From assembly GCF_000631985.1 (NCBI RefSeq), contig NZ_JFYN01000009.1, positions 1 to 64,000 of the forward strand: a stretch of DNA of 64,000 bases. The letters run 5' to 3'. This DNA is from Pseudomonas sp. RIT288 (GTDB lineage Bacteria; Pseudomonadota; Gammaproteobacteria; Pseudomonadales; Pseudomonadaceae). The notes beneath the pieces were generated by a model. That model made no database searches, had not been told where the DNA came from, and was given only the letters and a program-made list of their open reading frames with translations. Made by a program: the position numbers and the translations under genes. Of the stretch, positions 1 through 8,425 are shown piece after piece. The stretch's first letter is position 1, and each line of letters starts with the position of its first letter.

Positions 1-108
1 GCCGCTGCCTTGGCTGGCTTGGTTTCTGCCGCTGCCTTGGCTGGCTTGGTTTCTGCCGCTGCCTTGGCTGGCTTGGTTTCTGCCGCTGCCTTGGCTGGCT
101 TGGTTTCC
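1..108. repeat. 27-bp direct tandem repeat, four copies visible
   Basis: Four head-to-tail 27-bp units occupy 1-27, 28-54, 55-81 and 82-108; the last differs in its final base. They are in frame with the minus-strand gene and encode ETKPAKAAA. The array touches the window edge, so the true copy number is unknown. Near-perfect identity suggests recent expansion by slippage or unequal recombination. Confidence 0.95.
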
Positions 109-191
109 GCCGCTCGCATCACAATTTCAAAACTCCTTGCGAGGGAACTGCCATTCTGAATCAAACTAATAGATTGCATGAGTTTAGACAT
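1..191 (-). CDS. Lys/Ala/Pro-rich repeat protein, N-terminal part only
   Basis: The gene starts at the ATG at 191, preceded directly by AAGG, and runs off the left edge, so only about 63 residues are visible. The first 27 residues (MSKLMQSISLIQNGSSLARS..) are not repetitive. After that the protein is a run of identical ETKPAKAAA nonapeptides. Lysine-alanine-proline repeats of this kind occur in histone H1-like, phasin-like and AlgP-like proteins, but the N-terminus matches none I can name. The DNA around it is AT-richer than the chromosome further right, and the gene lies on the accessory side of the broken greB, so acquisition by transfer is likely. Function unknown. Confidence 0.55.
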   Translation of the reverse strand, partial: MSKLMQSISLIQNGSSLARSFEIVMRAAETKPAKAAAETKPAKAAAETKPAKAAAETKPAKAA

Positions 192-376
192 CCTTATTAA
201 GTAAAGAGCACGCTTGCTATTACGGTCACATCCTTACAACTTCACCTATGCTACAGATTTGGCTTCCAAGTTTCTGGACGCACATCCTCTTATTATAATT
301 CGCAAAAAAAATACGATATTTCATCGCAACCAATAATGGAGCAACCTAGAAAGACAGAAAACCAGAATATTCCTTA

Positions 377-1609
377 TTAACTAAGACCTTTAACCATAGC
401 GACCAGCACGCCAATCAATACGAGTATGGCGGCACACCAGTACGTGGCTCCATAACCCACGGCAAGAAGCGACGTCCCGATTAATGGGCCGATCACGTAT
501 CCCAGCGCCGCTGCCCCAAATGAAAGTCCAGCAACACTTCCTTGCTCCGACTCTTTTACAGAGCTCGAAAGGCTTCCTTGAAGACCGGGAAATAAGAACG
601 CAAATCCAGCCCCTGCGAGAGACGCTCCCACCGTAATCTGCTCAATCGTGACAGCGCCAAGCGCGATTGATGCAAGACCAGTAAATGCAAGTGCACCACC
701 GATAGAAATTGCTTTGAGGGGGCCTGGTTTAAAATACTGAATTATAAAAAATTGAGTTACCACCATTGCTACGGCAAGCCCAAATACCACAACTCCTGTT
801 TGTTTTACAGTTTCAGCTGCATTCAAGTGCAATGTGTCTTGGACATGAAAGGCGATAGACTGCTGTAGGGCTGAAAAGCCTACATAAACCAGAACAGTAG
901 CCAGCAAACCTCCGATAACTCTAGAATCGAACAGGTGCAATGCATTGGTTTTATGAACAGCTTCAGGTGAAAGATTTCCATTTGGCCTGTCTAGCAAAAA
1001 CATTCCTAACAGGACATTTAAAAAGGCGAGAGCTCCAACAACGTACAGCGGGCAGAGCAATCCGTATCCTCCAAGGCCGGCGCCCAAAAGCGGCCCCAGT
1101 GTAGACCCCAACCCAAAACAAGCAGACATTAGGCCCATCTTCGCCGGACGCTTTTCTTTCGGAGTGACCATCGCAATGCTTGCCATCGCTGCTGGATGAA
1201 TTCCGGCAGTCATCGATGCGTAAATAACACGAACAAAAATCAAAAGACCCAACACACTTAGTGCGGAGAACGCTAAATTCATCCCAGCATTTAAAACCAA
1301 TGCAAAGCACAATGAGCCCGCAGCGTAACTGAACATACCGATCAAATAAACGAGACGACTTCCTGAACGATCGATCACCCTCCCCCAAATGGGCGAAGCG
1401 AAAGTAAGTATAAAGGCGGAGATGGCGACGATAGATCCCGTTTGGACATCGGACAGCCCAATCTGACGAGCCGCCGGCCCCAGCAACGCATAGAGAAGTG
1501 TCTGCCCCGCACCAACTAAAATCAGCCCCATTGCCAATATCAGTTGACCTAGTGGCAATCTAGAAGAACTTTTAACTTCAGAAATTAATTCAAAAGGCGC
1601 TTCAGCCAT
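377..1609 (-). CDS. MFS transporter
   Basis: A 410-residue major facilitator superfamily permease with about 12 hydrophobic segments. A typical cytoplasmic loop after the second helix carries the motif-A-like GRVIDRSGSR, and the two halves are separated near residue 215 by a short polar linker. The start ATG at 1609 has AAGGAAGGG upstream. The substrate cannot be read from the sequence; the family includes drug and sugar exporters. Base composition is lower in G+C than the core genes beyond 2.3 kb. The gene sits with a repeat protein and a recombinase remnant, so it is probably part of an integrated accessory segment. Confidence 0.85.
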   Translation of the reverse strand: MAEAPFELISEVKSSSRLPLGQLILAMGLILVGAGQTLLYALLGPAARQIGLSDVQTGSIVAISAFILTFASPIWGRVIDRSGSRLVYLIGMFSYAAGSLCFALVLNAGMNLAFSALSVLGLLIFVRVIYASMTAGIHPAAMASIAMVTPKEKRPAKMGLMSACFGLGSTLGPLLGAGLGGYGLLCPLYVVGALAFLNVLLGMFLLDRPNGNLSPEAVHKTNALHLFDSRVIGGLLATVLVYVGFSALQQSIAFHVQDTLHLNAAETVKQTGVVVFGLAVAMVVTQFFIIQYFKPGPLKAISIGGALAFTGLASIALGAVTIEQITVGASLAGAGFAFLFPGLQGSLSSSVKESEQGSVAGLSFGAAALGYVIGPLIGTSLLAVGYGATYWCAAILVLIGVLVAMVKGLS

Positions 1610-1872
1610 ATTTACCCTTCCTTAGGTATCGGGAGTAATTCTAATCGAACACATCGCTCAGCCCGATGTGTTCCCGGCGCAATTTGTAACAACTCCGATC
1701 ACCCTGTCAAAGTATTTTTTTCCGCACCAATTTAGCTCTTATTTTTTAGGGCCCGACCCCAGATCTGTTTAGAAAATTTTCTGGGCGGCTCGAAATGGTG
1801 CGCATTTTCCAATTTAGTGCACGCGAAAAACTACTCAGTTTTAAATAAAAAATACCGGAATGGCGCTTTGAT

Positions 1873-2133
1873 TTAGGTACAACGATCGTGCGCACGTTGC
1901 CCGTGATACGACCAGGCGCTATTACAGCGAAACTGAAGAAGCACTCGGCACGAGGTGTCCCTCATCGCGAACACGCTCCTTTCCCTCCACGACGCACTCT
2001 TAGTTGGCTCGCTTGCCAGGTATCTCAGGTGCGAGATCAACACTCCTCCTTCCGTTAGCACACCGGGCAACTGGATCTCACGTCCCGTATCGTCATTCCG
2101 GTACCTAACCTTCACTTTGGCTACGTAAGCCAT
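1873..2133 (-). pseudogene. Truncated tyrosine-recombinase-like gene (N-terminal remnant)
   Basis: An 86-residue frame starts at the ATG at 2133, which has a strong GGGGAGAG ribosome site. A longer in-frame start at 2163 lacks one. The first 50 residues (MAYVAKVKVRYRND.., ..GVLISHLRYLA, SASWRERSVFAMR) resemble from memory the N-terminus of a group of large integrase-like recombinases, possibly the GmtY type of Gamma-Mobile-Trio elements. After about residue 55 the sequence looks unrelated (CRVLLQFRCNSAWSY..) and stops, where such enzymes continue for several hundred residues. I therefore read it as a decayed or deleted recombinase gene at the end of an integrated element. The family assignment is tentative. 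Confidence 0.45.
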
Positions 2134-2167
2134 TGTCTTCTCTCCCCGGCGGTTCCTAAACACTTAT

Positions 2168-2180
2168 AGTACTGAGTACT
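2168..2180. promoter_or_regulatory. AGTACT-G-AGTACT palindrome upstream of the recombinase remnant
   Basis: A perfect 13-bp dyad made of two self-palindromic hexamers separated by one base, 35 bp upstream of the ATG at 2133. Its position in the AT-rich leader fits an operator or recombinase-binding site for the remnant gene. No binding protein can be named. Confidence 0.4.
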
Positions 2181-2286
2181 TATTATGCGAATCTTGCATA
2201 TAGCTTAAGGGAGAGGAATGCCGAAAAAACCACCCGCCTTCGAGAGAGGATCGGGATAATTAGTATGTATTTGGCAGGAGTGCTAA

Positions 2287-2616
2287 TACACCTACGGCAA
2301 GAAAATGCTGCGCGAGATCGACAGCCGCGTGCGTTTTCTCACCAAGCGTCTCGAAGCACTGAAGGTCGTCAGCGAAAAACCCAGCGATCCGAACAAGGTC
2401 TACTTCGGCGCCTGGGTAACCATCGAGGACGAAGACGGCAAGCAATCGCGCTACCGCATCGTCGGTCCGGATGAACTGGATCTGAAACTGGGTCTGATCA
2501 GCATCGACTCACCACTGGCTCGCGCCTTGATCGGCAAGGCGCTGGACGCCGAAGTCCGGGTACAGACGCCAACCGGTGAGCAGTTTGTCTATATCGTGGC
2601 GATCGATTATCCCTGA
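2287..2616 (+). pseudogene. greB: 3' part of greB (transcript cleavage factor), 5' third missing
   Basis: The frame YTYGKKMLREIDSRVRFL.. to ..FVYIVAIDYP matches the end of the N-terminal coiled coil and the whole C-terminal FKBP-like domain of GreB, which rescues backtracked RNA polymerase. Similarity begins exactly at codon 2287; a TAA lies in frame at 2284-2286, and the first 50 or so residues, including the coiled-coil tip acidic residues needed for cleavage, are absent. Translation could begin at the ATG at 2305, but no Shine-Dalgarno precedes it and the product would lack the catalytic tip. The break coincides with the change to AT-rich accessory DNA, so greB was probably split by integration; the 5' part may lie beyond the left edge. 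Confidence 0.85.
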
Positions 2617-2621
2617 GCGTT

Positions 2622-2930
2622 TCAGCGGCGGGTGATCAACCCCTGCCGCGCGACGCGAACCAGTTGCTTGATCATATCCGGAGCGTCTTCAGCGCTGGGT
2701 GCCTGAATCACCGCCAGATCGAAACTGTCGCTGGCAAAACGTGCCAGGGACTCGCCATCCTCGACAAACTGGATCAGGAACGCGGCGGGACCACCGCTGC
2801 GACGTGGCCAGCCATCGAGATAACGCAACAGCGTCGGCTGATGTTTGCCGCCAAGCAGGATTTTCGGGTTGCGCTGAGTGATATGTGCCGTGATCGGCGC
2901 GGGACGTGCTGGAGGGCGTAGTGCATTCAT
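2622..2930 (-). CDS. Hypothetical protein, possible methyltransferase-fold fragment
   Basis: About 102 residues from the ATG at 2930. A TTG at 2951 is an alternative start, and the nearest GAGG lies 15 nt before the ATG. The C-terminal part (SFDLAVIQAPSAEDAPDMIKQ LVRVARQG) looks like the end of a Rossmann-type methyltransferase strand-helix pair, but no SAM-binding GxGxG is present. It is convergent with the greB remnant, five bases away. I do not recognise a named family with certainty; codon use is that of the core chromosome. Confidence 0.6.
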   Translation of the reverse strand: MNALRPPARPAPITAHITQRNPKILLGGKHQPTLLRYLDGWPRRSGGPAAFLIQFVEDGESLARFASDSFDLAVIQAPSAEDAPDMIKQLVRVARQGLITRR

Positions 2931-3135
2931 CGTGTCGTGTCTCTGCCTCAAAAGTCTGCATGGCAGGTGAGAGGCAACACCGAACCAGCGCTTTAGCGGT
3001 ATTTCGAAGCCCTGTTCCGGCTTCTGACGGCAACTGTCTGAGTCACCTGGCGCCCCGCAAGTAGCTGTTTAAATCGGCGCATGAGCAACATCCTAGAGAA
3101 CGTGACCGATGAGTGTCAAGAATCGGCCGCAACAA

Positions 3136-3162
3136 AAAAGGCCCGCACAATGCGGGCCTTTT
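3136..3162 (-). terminator. Rho-independent terminator after the DoxX gene
   Basis: A perfect 12-bp stem (AAAAGGCCCGCA / TGCGGGCCTTTT) with a 3-base loop, followed on the minus strand by a T-rich run, 16 bp past the stop codon of the DoxX gene. Confidence 0.9.
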
Positions 3163-3178
3163 GCTTGATCCAGAGCGC

Positions 3179-3613
3179 TCAACCGGCGATGGCGCGATCC
3201 ACCGACAGCTTGCCGGCGCCTTCGATCATCACCGCGAGGCTGCCACCGAGCAGCGCCAGGGCGAACTCGTAACCGTTGTTGGCCATGAACAGACCATTGC
3301 TGATGTGCACGGTGAAGATCGCCACCAGCGACAGGAAGGTCAGACCAAGCGCCGCCGGGCGCACCAGCAGGCCGATGATCAGCGCCAGACCAGCGAAGAA
3401 CTCGGTACCGCCGGCCAGCGTGGCCATCAGGTAACCCGGGTGCAGACCAATGCTGTCCATGTATTGCGCGGTGCCCGCCAGACCATAACCACCGAACAGA
3501 CCAAACAGCTTTTGTGAACCGTGGGCGGCGAAGATCACGCCGACTGCGATGCGCAGAATGGTCAGGCCATAACCGGCGCGGGTGAACAGAACCTTGTTGA
3601 TCAGAGAGCTCAT
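3179..3613 (-). CDS. DoxX family inner-membrane protein
   Basis: A 144-residue protein with four hydrophobic helices. The motif TILRIAVGVIFAAHGSQKLF near the N-terminus is the DoxX/DoxD signature. Family members are linked to oxidative-stress or quinone-related redox functions, and the exact reaction is unsettled. The start ATG at 3613 follows AAGGAATGCCCC. It is monocistronic: its own terminator follows, and 108 bp of AT-rich DNA separates it from the MltF-like gene upstream. Confidence 0.88.
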   Translation of the reverse strand: MSSLINKVLFTRAGYGLTILRIAVGVIFAAHGSQKLFGLFGGYGLAGTAQYMDSIGLHPGYLMATLAGGTEFFAGLALIIGLLVRPAALGLTFLSLVAIFTVHISNGLFMANNGYEFALALLGGSLAVMIEGAGKLSVDRAIAG

Positions 3614-3721
3614 GGGGCATTCCTTGTTTTGCGATAAGTGTGTTGGGATTGGCCGCTATATTAATCAGTTAAATTCATGTTAAAAGCGCAATTATTTCGC
3701 CATAACAATCAAATTATTAGA

Positions 3722-5143
3722 TCATTTTCGTGAGGCGACTTTCTGGCCCCGGGGCTCCAACGACTCCCGCTCCCGGTCGAACGCCAGGTAATACTTGTTC
3801 ACGCTATTAACATAGCTGACGGGGCCCATGCCCACCTGTTCCATGGCAATGCGCTCAACCTGAAAGAACCACTGGTTCGGATTCAGCCCGCGTCGCCGTG
3901 CCTCGGCGCGCATGCCTTGCACGCGCTCCGGGCCGATGTTGTAGGCCGCCAGGGTGAACGCCATGCGCTCGCGCTCATTGAGTTTCGGACTGTTGAAAAA
4001 CTTGCGACGGATCATCGCCAGGTACTTGGCCCCGGCCTGCACATTCGCATCGAGATTCTGGATGTTATTCACACCGACCCGCTGCGCTGCGGACGGGGTA
4101 ATCTGCATCAACCCGGTCGGGCCACTGCCGCTGCGGGCGCTGGGTTGCAGGGCCGACTCCTTGAAGGCCAGCGCCGCCAGATTCAGCCAGTCCATGCTTT
4201 GCGCATCCGCGTGTTTTTGCAGGGTCGGGCGCAGTTTCTCCAGACGCTGGCGGTTAGCCTTGGCCAACGGATAATGCACTTGGTAGAGCCGCCGATAGAT
4301 CCGCAGAAACTCTGCATCCTCGTTCGCCGGTTTCTTGTAGCCGACCAGAAAGCGATCGATACTCGCCCGCAGCATCGAGGCATCACGGCGTACAAACCAG
4401 TATTCCTCACCCGGCTCGCTAATCATCAACTGCCGGTCGAAACGCAGCTTCGGCAGGATCTTGCCCCAACGCTCGGCGATCGGTTGCTCGACGATGGTCA
4501 GGTGGAAAATCCCGCCCTGCACCATCTCCAGCACGTCCTCGACCGCCAGCGTCGGATCGACCCATTCGATCTTGATCGGCGCCAGTTTGTGCAACGCCAG
4601 TTTCTGATTGAGCTGGCTGACCGCCTCCCCCGCCGCACTGCCGGTCGGCAAGGCCAGGGTCTTGCCGGAAAGCTGCTCGACCTTGGTGTAGCGACGCTCG
4701 CCCTTGATACCGACCAGCACCAGCGGCACGTTGCTGGCGATTGGCTCACTGCTGGCAACCGCGTAGCCGGGTTGCAGATCGAGCAGCTCACCGGGCGCCA
4801 CCAGATCACCTTCGCCGCGCTGCAACGCGCCAAGCAGTTGATCCTTGGCTTTGGGAATGATCTTGAGGGTGATTTCCTGGCCATCGCGAGCGTGGCCATT
4901 GAGGTATTGCTCGAAGGCGCGCAGGCGATGGTATTCGACGCCGATGGCCTGGCCTTGAACTTCACCGGAGCTGTTGCGGCTCTGATTGACCAGCACTCGC
5001 AACACGCGACTGCTGCGGATTTCCGACAGGTCGCGAACCTTGGCGGCCGGCACGGCTTGCTGTGGCCCGGGCAGGCGCGCAACCGCCGTTATCGGCAGTA
5101 GCAGCGACGCACACATCAGGAGCAAAACCGAGGGACGATGCAT
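3722..5143 (-). CDS. MltF-like membrane-bound lytic murein transglycosylase
   Basis: 473 residues from the ATG at 5143, chosen because GGAGAGTG precedes it; the open frame extends to 5266 without a ribosome site. Residues 1-23 form a signal peptide. About 40-285 is a periplasmic amino-acid-binding-type regulatory domain. About 315-440 is a lysozyme-like SLT domain with the catalytic Glu329 in FKESALQP and the GLMQITP motif. It cleaves the glycan of peptidoglycan to 1,6-anhydromuropeptides. It is shorter than E. coli MltF and probably corresponds to the second Pseudomonas paralog (MltF2) rather than MltF proper. Divergent from tatD. Confidence 0.88.
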   Translation of the reverse strand: MHRPSVLLLMCASLLLPITAVARLPGPQQAVPAAKVRDLSEIRSSRVLRVLVNQSRNSSGEVQGQAIGVEYHRLRAFEQYLNGHARDGQEITLKIIPKAKDQLLGALQRGEGDLVAPGELLDLQPGYAVASSEPIASNVPLVLVGIKGERRYTKVEQLSGKTLALPTGSAAGEAVSQLNQKLALHKLAPIKIEWVDPTLAVEDVLEMVQGGIFHLTIVEQPIAERWGKILPKLRFDRQLMISEPGEEYWFVRRDASMLRASIDRFLVGYKKPANEDAEFLRIYRRLYQVHYPLAKANRQRLEKLRPTLQKHADAQSMDWLNLAALAFKESALQPSARSGSGPTGLMQITPSAAQRVGVNNIQNLDANVQAGAKYLAMIRRKFFNSPKLNERERMAFTLAAYNIGPERVQGMRAEARRRGLNPNQWFFQVERIAMEQVGMGPVSYVNSVNKYYLAFDRERESLEPRGQKVASRK

Positions 5144-5322
5144 CCACTCTCCGGAAAGAATACGGGGTGATTTCACCGCTGAACGGTCGAAATCACCGAC
5201 GAAAACAGAGCGCCTGGAGCGCTGGCAAAGTGCGAGAGACTGGCACAGTGATGGCATTCCTGCCAACCCGGGCTGCGTCGCGGCATCAAAAGACAGCTAT
5301 AACTCGTTGTAGTTCTTGGCTT

Positions 5323-5351
5323 TTCTTATAAATCTACAGCTCTGGTATGCT
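5323..5351 (+). promoter_or_regulatory. Probable sigma-70 promoter of tatD
   Basis: An extended -10 element (TGG TATGCT, hexamer 5346-5351) with a weak TTCTTA -35 at 5323-5328, spacing 17 bp, 28 bp before the tatD start codon. Read by eye only. Confidence 0.45.
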
Positions 5352-5378
5352 TTCCGGCCTTCGGCCCGAGGTAGAACC

Positions 5379-6185
5379 ATGCAACTCATCGATATCGGCG
5401 TCAACCTGACCAACCCCAGTTTCGCCGAAAAACATCAGGCCGTGCTCGACCGCGCCTACGCTGCCGGGGTCTGCCAACTGGTGTTGACCGGCACCAGCGT
5501 CGAGAGTAGCGAACAGGCGCTGGAGCTGTGCCGGCAACTGGATGAACGCGGCCAGCAGCTGTTTGCCACCGCCGGTATTCACCCGCATTCGGCCAGTGAC
5601 TGGAATGCTGACAGCGCGCGCCGTTTGCGCAGCCTGCTGCAAGAGCCGAACGTGGTCGCCGTGGGTGAATGCGGGCTGGATTTCAACCGTGATTTCTCGC
5701 CACGCCCGCAACAGGAAAAAGTCCTCGAAGAACATCTGGCGCTGGCGGTAGAACTGCAGTTGCCGGTGTTCCTGCATGAGCGGGATGCCAGTCAGCGTCT
5801 GCTGGAAATCCTCAGGGACTTCCGCGATCAACTGCCCGCCGCCGTGGTGCACTGCTTTACCGGTGAGCAAAAAGCCTTGTTCAGTTACCTCGATCTGGAC
5901 CTGCACATCGGTATCACCGGCTGGATCTGCGACGAGCGCCGCGGCACGCATCTGCATCCGCTGGTCAAGGAGATCAAGCGCGGACGACTGATGCTCGAAA
6001 GCGACGCGCCGTACCTGCTACCGCGAACTTTGCGTCCGAAGCCGAAAAACGGGCGCAATGAGCCGGCGTATCTGACCGAAGTGTTGCGCGAAGTGGCGCT
6101 GCATCGCGGCGAAACCGAGGAAGATCTGGCGGCGCATACCACAGCCTGCGCCCGAGCGTTCTACAACCTTCCGACATTGGTTTAA
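5379..6185 (+). CDS. tatD: TatD family metal-dependent DNase
   Basis: 268 residues from the ATG at 5379, with GAGG eight bases upstream. A TIM-barrel amidohydrolase-type nuclease. Metal ligands are visible: D-I-G-V-N-L at the N-terminus in place of the usual D-x-H, Glu in GVNECGLDF-type context ([13 protein letters not shown]), His in FLHERDAS, His in VVHCFTG and Asp in LESDAPYLL. Members of the family are 3'-5' exonucleases on single-stranded DNA and RNA. The D-I-G-V-N-L form is that of TatD proper, as opposed to YcfH/YjjV. It is followed by a REP pair and a chemotaxis receptor. Confidence 0.9.
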   Translation: MQLIDIGVNLTNPSFAEKHQAVLDRAYAAGVCQLVLTGTSVESSEQALELCRQLDERGQQLFATAGIHPHSASDWNADSARRLRSLLQEPNVVAVGECGLDFNRDFSPRPQQEKVLEEHLALAVELQLPVFLHERDASQRLLEILRDFRDQLPAAVVHCFTGEQKALFSYLDLDLHIGITGWICDERRGTHLHPLVKEIKRGRLMLESDAPYLLPRTLRPKPKNGRNEPAYLTEVLREVALHRGETEEDLAAHTTACARAFYNLPTLV

Positions 6186-6188
6186 GCC

Positions 6189-6267
6189 AAAAAGATCGCA
6201 GCCTTCGGCCGCTCCTGCATTGAGATAGCGAGCACCCTGTAGGAGCTGCCGAAGGCTGCGATCTTTT
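6189..6267. repeat. REP pair 1 (GATCGCAGCC family)
   Basis: Two inverted copies of a palindromic element containing GATCGCAGCCTTCGGC and CTCCT(G/A)CA, facing each other across about 18 bp, between tatD and the chemotaxis receptor gene. This is the layout of a Pseudomonas REP doublet mobilised by RAYT-type transposases. Confidence 0.9.
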
Positions 6268-6359
6268 GATCTGTTGACCCACATCAACCCCGACTTCCAA
6301 GGTAGCGGCACAATGATGGCACCTTGCCAAAACTGTTTCCGCTATCAGAGAAGACCTCC

Positions 6360-7841
6360 ATGGGTGCCTGGCTTAGCAATATCTCGCTGAAATACAAATT
6401 CTGGGCGGTCAATGCGGTCGCCTTCGTCACCACCCTGCTGCTGGTGTTGTACGCCGTGCAACTTGAGCAGCAGGCCCGCAGCCAGGCGTCGAAAACCTCC
6501 GCGCAGGCCCAGGCGCAATTGCTCAAGGCGTGGCCGGCCGGGCAGGCGCTGCCCAAGGCCGATCAGGTGCTGACGTTCAAACGCGGTGAAGTGCCACGCC
6601 TCAACGATCAACCCGTGTTGGAGATCAGCGACAACAACGGCTGGAACGAGATCAATCATCTGCCGCTGTTCGGCAACAACCCGCTGCTGGGCGCCGAAGT
6701 GTTCAGCCGCGCCGACGGCGAGCAAGTCGCGGTCATCGCCTATGGCCCAAGCCTGGCGCAAGTATTCAGCGAACGCTTTGCCAACTACGCGGTGGCGGTG
6801 TTCATCCTGATGCTGGCGATGCTCGGCGCCTCGCAGTTGCTGATCCGCTTCCTGCTCAGTCAGCTCAACACCTTGAAAGATGTGATGCTGCATGTCGAGA
6901 ACAGCGGTGACCTCTCGGCCCGCGTGCCGCTGGCCTGCAAGGACGAAGTCGGGCAGATGGCCAATGCGTTCAACGCGATGCAGGCCGGTTATCAACGCGT
7001 GGTCACCACCGTCGCCAACACCGCGCGGCAACTCGACGTCGGTGCTGCGCGTCTGGCGGCGAGCATGAACGAAGTGCGCCACGGCATGCTCGGTCAACAG
7101 AGCGAAACCGATCAGGCCGCCACCGCGATCAATGAAATGACCGCCACGGTTTATCACATCGCCCAGCATGCTGGTGCCACCCGTGATCTATCGCAGACCG
7201 CCGATGGTCTCGCGGGCAGCGGCCAGCAAGTGGTCAGCCGCGTGCAGCAGTCGATTGCCGGACTCTCCAGCGGTGTGCAACAGACCGCCGAGATGATTCA
7301 GCGCCTGGCCGAGGACAGCCAGAAGATCAACGGTGTGGTCAGTGTGATCCACAGCATCGCCGAGCAAACCAACCTGCTGGCCCTCAACGCCGCCATCGAA
7401 GCGGCCCGTGCCGGCGAGATGGGCCGCGGTTTTGCGGTGGTCGCCGATGAGGTGCGCAACCTGGCGAAACGCGTGCAGACCTCCACCGATGAAATCACCA
7501 CCATGGTCTCGGCACTGCAGGCCGGCACCCGCGACGCGGTGGACTTCATGCAGGAGAGTTCGTACAAGGCCGACGACTGCGTGCAGCAGGCGCAGGAGGC
7601 TGGCGAGGCGCTGGCGGAAATCACTGGCGCCGTGGCGCAGATGCGCGAAAGCAACACGCAGATTGCGGTGGCGGCCGAGCAGCAGAGTCAGGTGGCGGAA
7701 GAGATGAATCGAGCGGTGGTGAGCATTCGTGACGTGACCGAAAACACCGTGCAGCAGACGGTGGATTCGGCGACCACCAGTAATGAGTTGGCGACATTGG
7801 CCGGGGAGCTGAGCAAGGCGATAGGTCAACTCAAACTTTAA
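6360..7841 (+). CDS. Methyl-accepting chemotaxis protein
   Basis: 493 residues from the ATG at 6360, with AGAGAAGA upstream. Order: a transmembrane helix at about 13-32; a small periplasmic region of about 110 residues; a second helix at about 140-165; a HAMP domain ([20 protein letters not shown]); then a cytoplasmic four-helix signalling domain with the hairpin tip [19 protein letters not shown] and [12 protein letters not shown]. It should form the receptor trimers that control CheA/CheW. The small ligand domain matches no family I can name and the ligand is unknown. It stands alone, with no che genes nearby. Confidence 0.92.
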   Translation: MGAWLSNISLKYKFWAVNAVAFVTTLLLVLYAVQLEQQARSQASKTSAQAQAQLLKAWPAGQALPKADQVLTFKRGEVPRLNDQPVLEISDNNGWNEINHLPLFGNNPLLGAEVFSRADGEQVAVIAYGPSLAQVFSERFANYAVAVFILMLAMLGASQLLIRFLLSQLNTLKDVMLHVENSGDLSARVPLACKDEVGQMANAFNAMQAGYQRVVTTVANTARQLDVGAARLAASMNEVRHGMLGQQSETDQAATAINEMTATVYHIAQHAGATRDLSQTADGLAGSGQQVVSRVQQSIAGLSSGVQQTAEMIQRLAEDSQKINGVVSVIHSIAEQTNLLALNAAIEAARAGEMGRGFAVVADEVRNLAKRVQTSTDEITTMVSALQAGTRDAVDFMQESSYKADDCVQQAQEAGEALAEITGAVAQMRESNTQIAVAAEQQSQVAEEMNRAVVSIRDVTENTVQQTVDSATTSNELATLAGELSKAIGQLKL

Positions 7842-7847
7842 GGGACT

Positions 7848-7924
7848 CATCGCGAGCAGGCTCACTCCTACAGGGGATTTGTGTGCGCAGCAGATCCTTT
7901 GTAGGAGTGAGCCTGCTCGCGATG
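7848..7924. repeat. REP pair 2 (CGCGAGCAGGCT family)
   Basis: Two inverted copies of the TCGCGAGCAGGCTCACTCCTACA element, a variant of the second REP family in the window, between the chemotaxis receptor and the DUF962 gene. Confidence 0.9.
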
Positions 7925-8054
7925 GCGTCAATTGCAACACCATTGAATCCAGCCATTGCGCCTATCACCACCATAGCCAACCTTGATTCGCCGCCCCACC
8001 CGCCCCGGCCTATTCTTCAACCATGTGTTCAACATGGATCGAGGAGTAGCCAAC

Positions 8055-8420
8055 ATGGGCAAACGTCACCCCAATCTTCCTGCGTGGCAATGGCGCGCGT
8101 ACCCGAACAATCATCAGCACCCGACCAATCTGGTGTTGCATCTGATTGCCGTACCGCTGTTCATCGTTGCATTTCTGCTGATCGTGTCCGGGGTGTTCAG
8201 CCTGAGCCTGGCCAGTGTCGCCATCGGCGTGATCGGTATCGTCGCGGCGCTGGGTCTGCAGCGCCACGGCCACAGCCTGGAGGCGCAAGCCTCCGAGCCG
8301 TTCAGCGATCGCAAAGATGCCGTGTCACGCTTGCTGGTCGAGCAGTTCCTGACCTTTCCACGGTTCTTCCTCAGTGGCGGCTGGTGGCGCGCCTGGCGGG
8401 AACGCCACCGTTGGCACTGA
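8055..8420 (+). CDS. DUF962/Mpo1-like small membrane protein
   Basis: 121 residues from the ATG at 8055, with GAGGAG about ten bases upstream. The pattern W-x-x-Y..HQHPTNLVLHLIAVPLF and a later QRHGHSLE gives the paired histidines of the DUF962/Mpo1 family, flanking two hydrophobic helices (about 28-50 and 52-72). The yeast relative Mpo1 is an Fe(II) dioxygenase that removes one carbon from 2-hydroxy fatty acids. Whether this bacterial protein does so is inference. It converges on the thioesterase gene, six bases away. Confidence 0.65.
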   Translation: MGKRHPNLPAWQWRAYPNNHQHPTNLVLHLIAVPLFIVAFLLIVSGVFSLSLASVAIGVIGIVAALGLQRHGHSLEAQASEPFSDRKDAVSRLLVEQFLTFPRFFLSGGWWRAWRERHRWH

Positions 8421-8425
8421 GTCAC

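Noticed and set aside
1..108. Possible CRISPR-like direct repeats
   Set aside because: The units abut without spacers and are in frame in a coding sequence.
2218..2259. 13-codon plus-strand frame with GGGAGAGG upstream, before the greB remnant
   Set aside because: Too short to support, and it stops before the greB frame; it might be the trace of an element gene.
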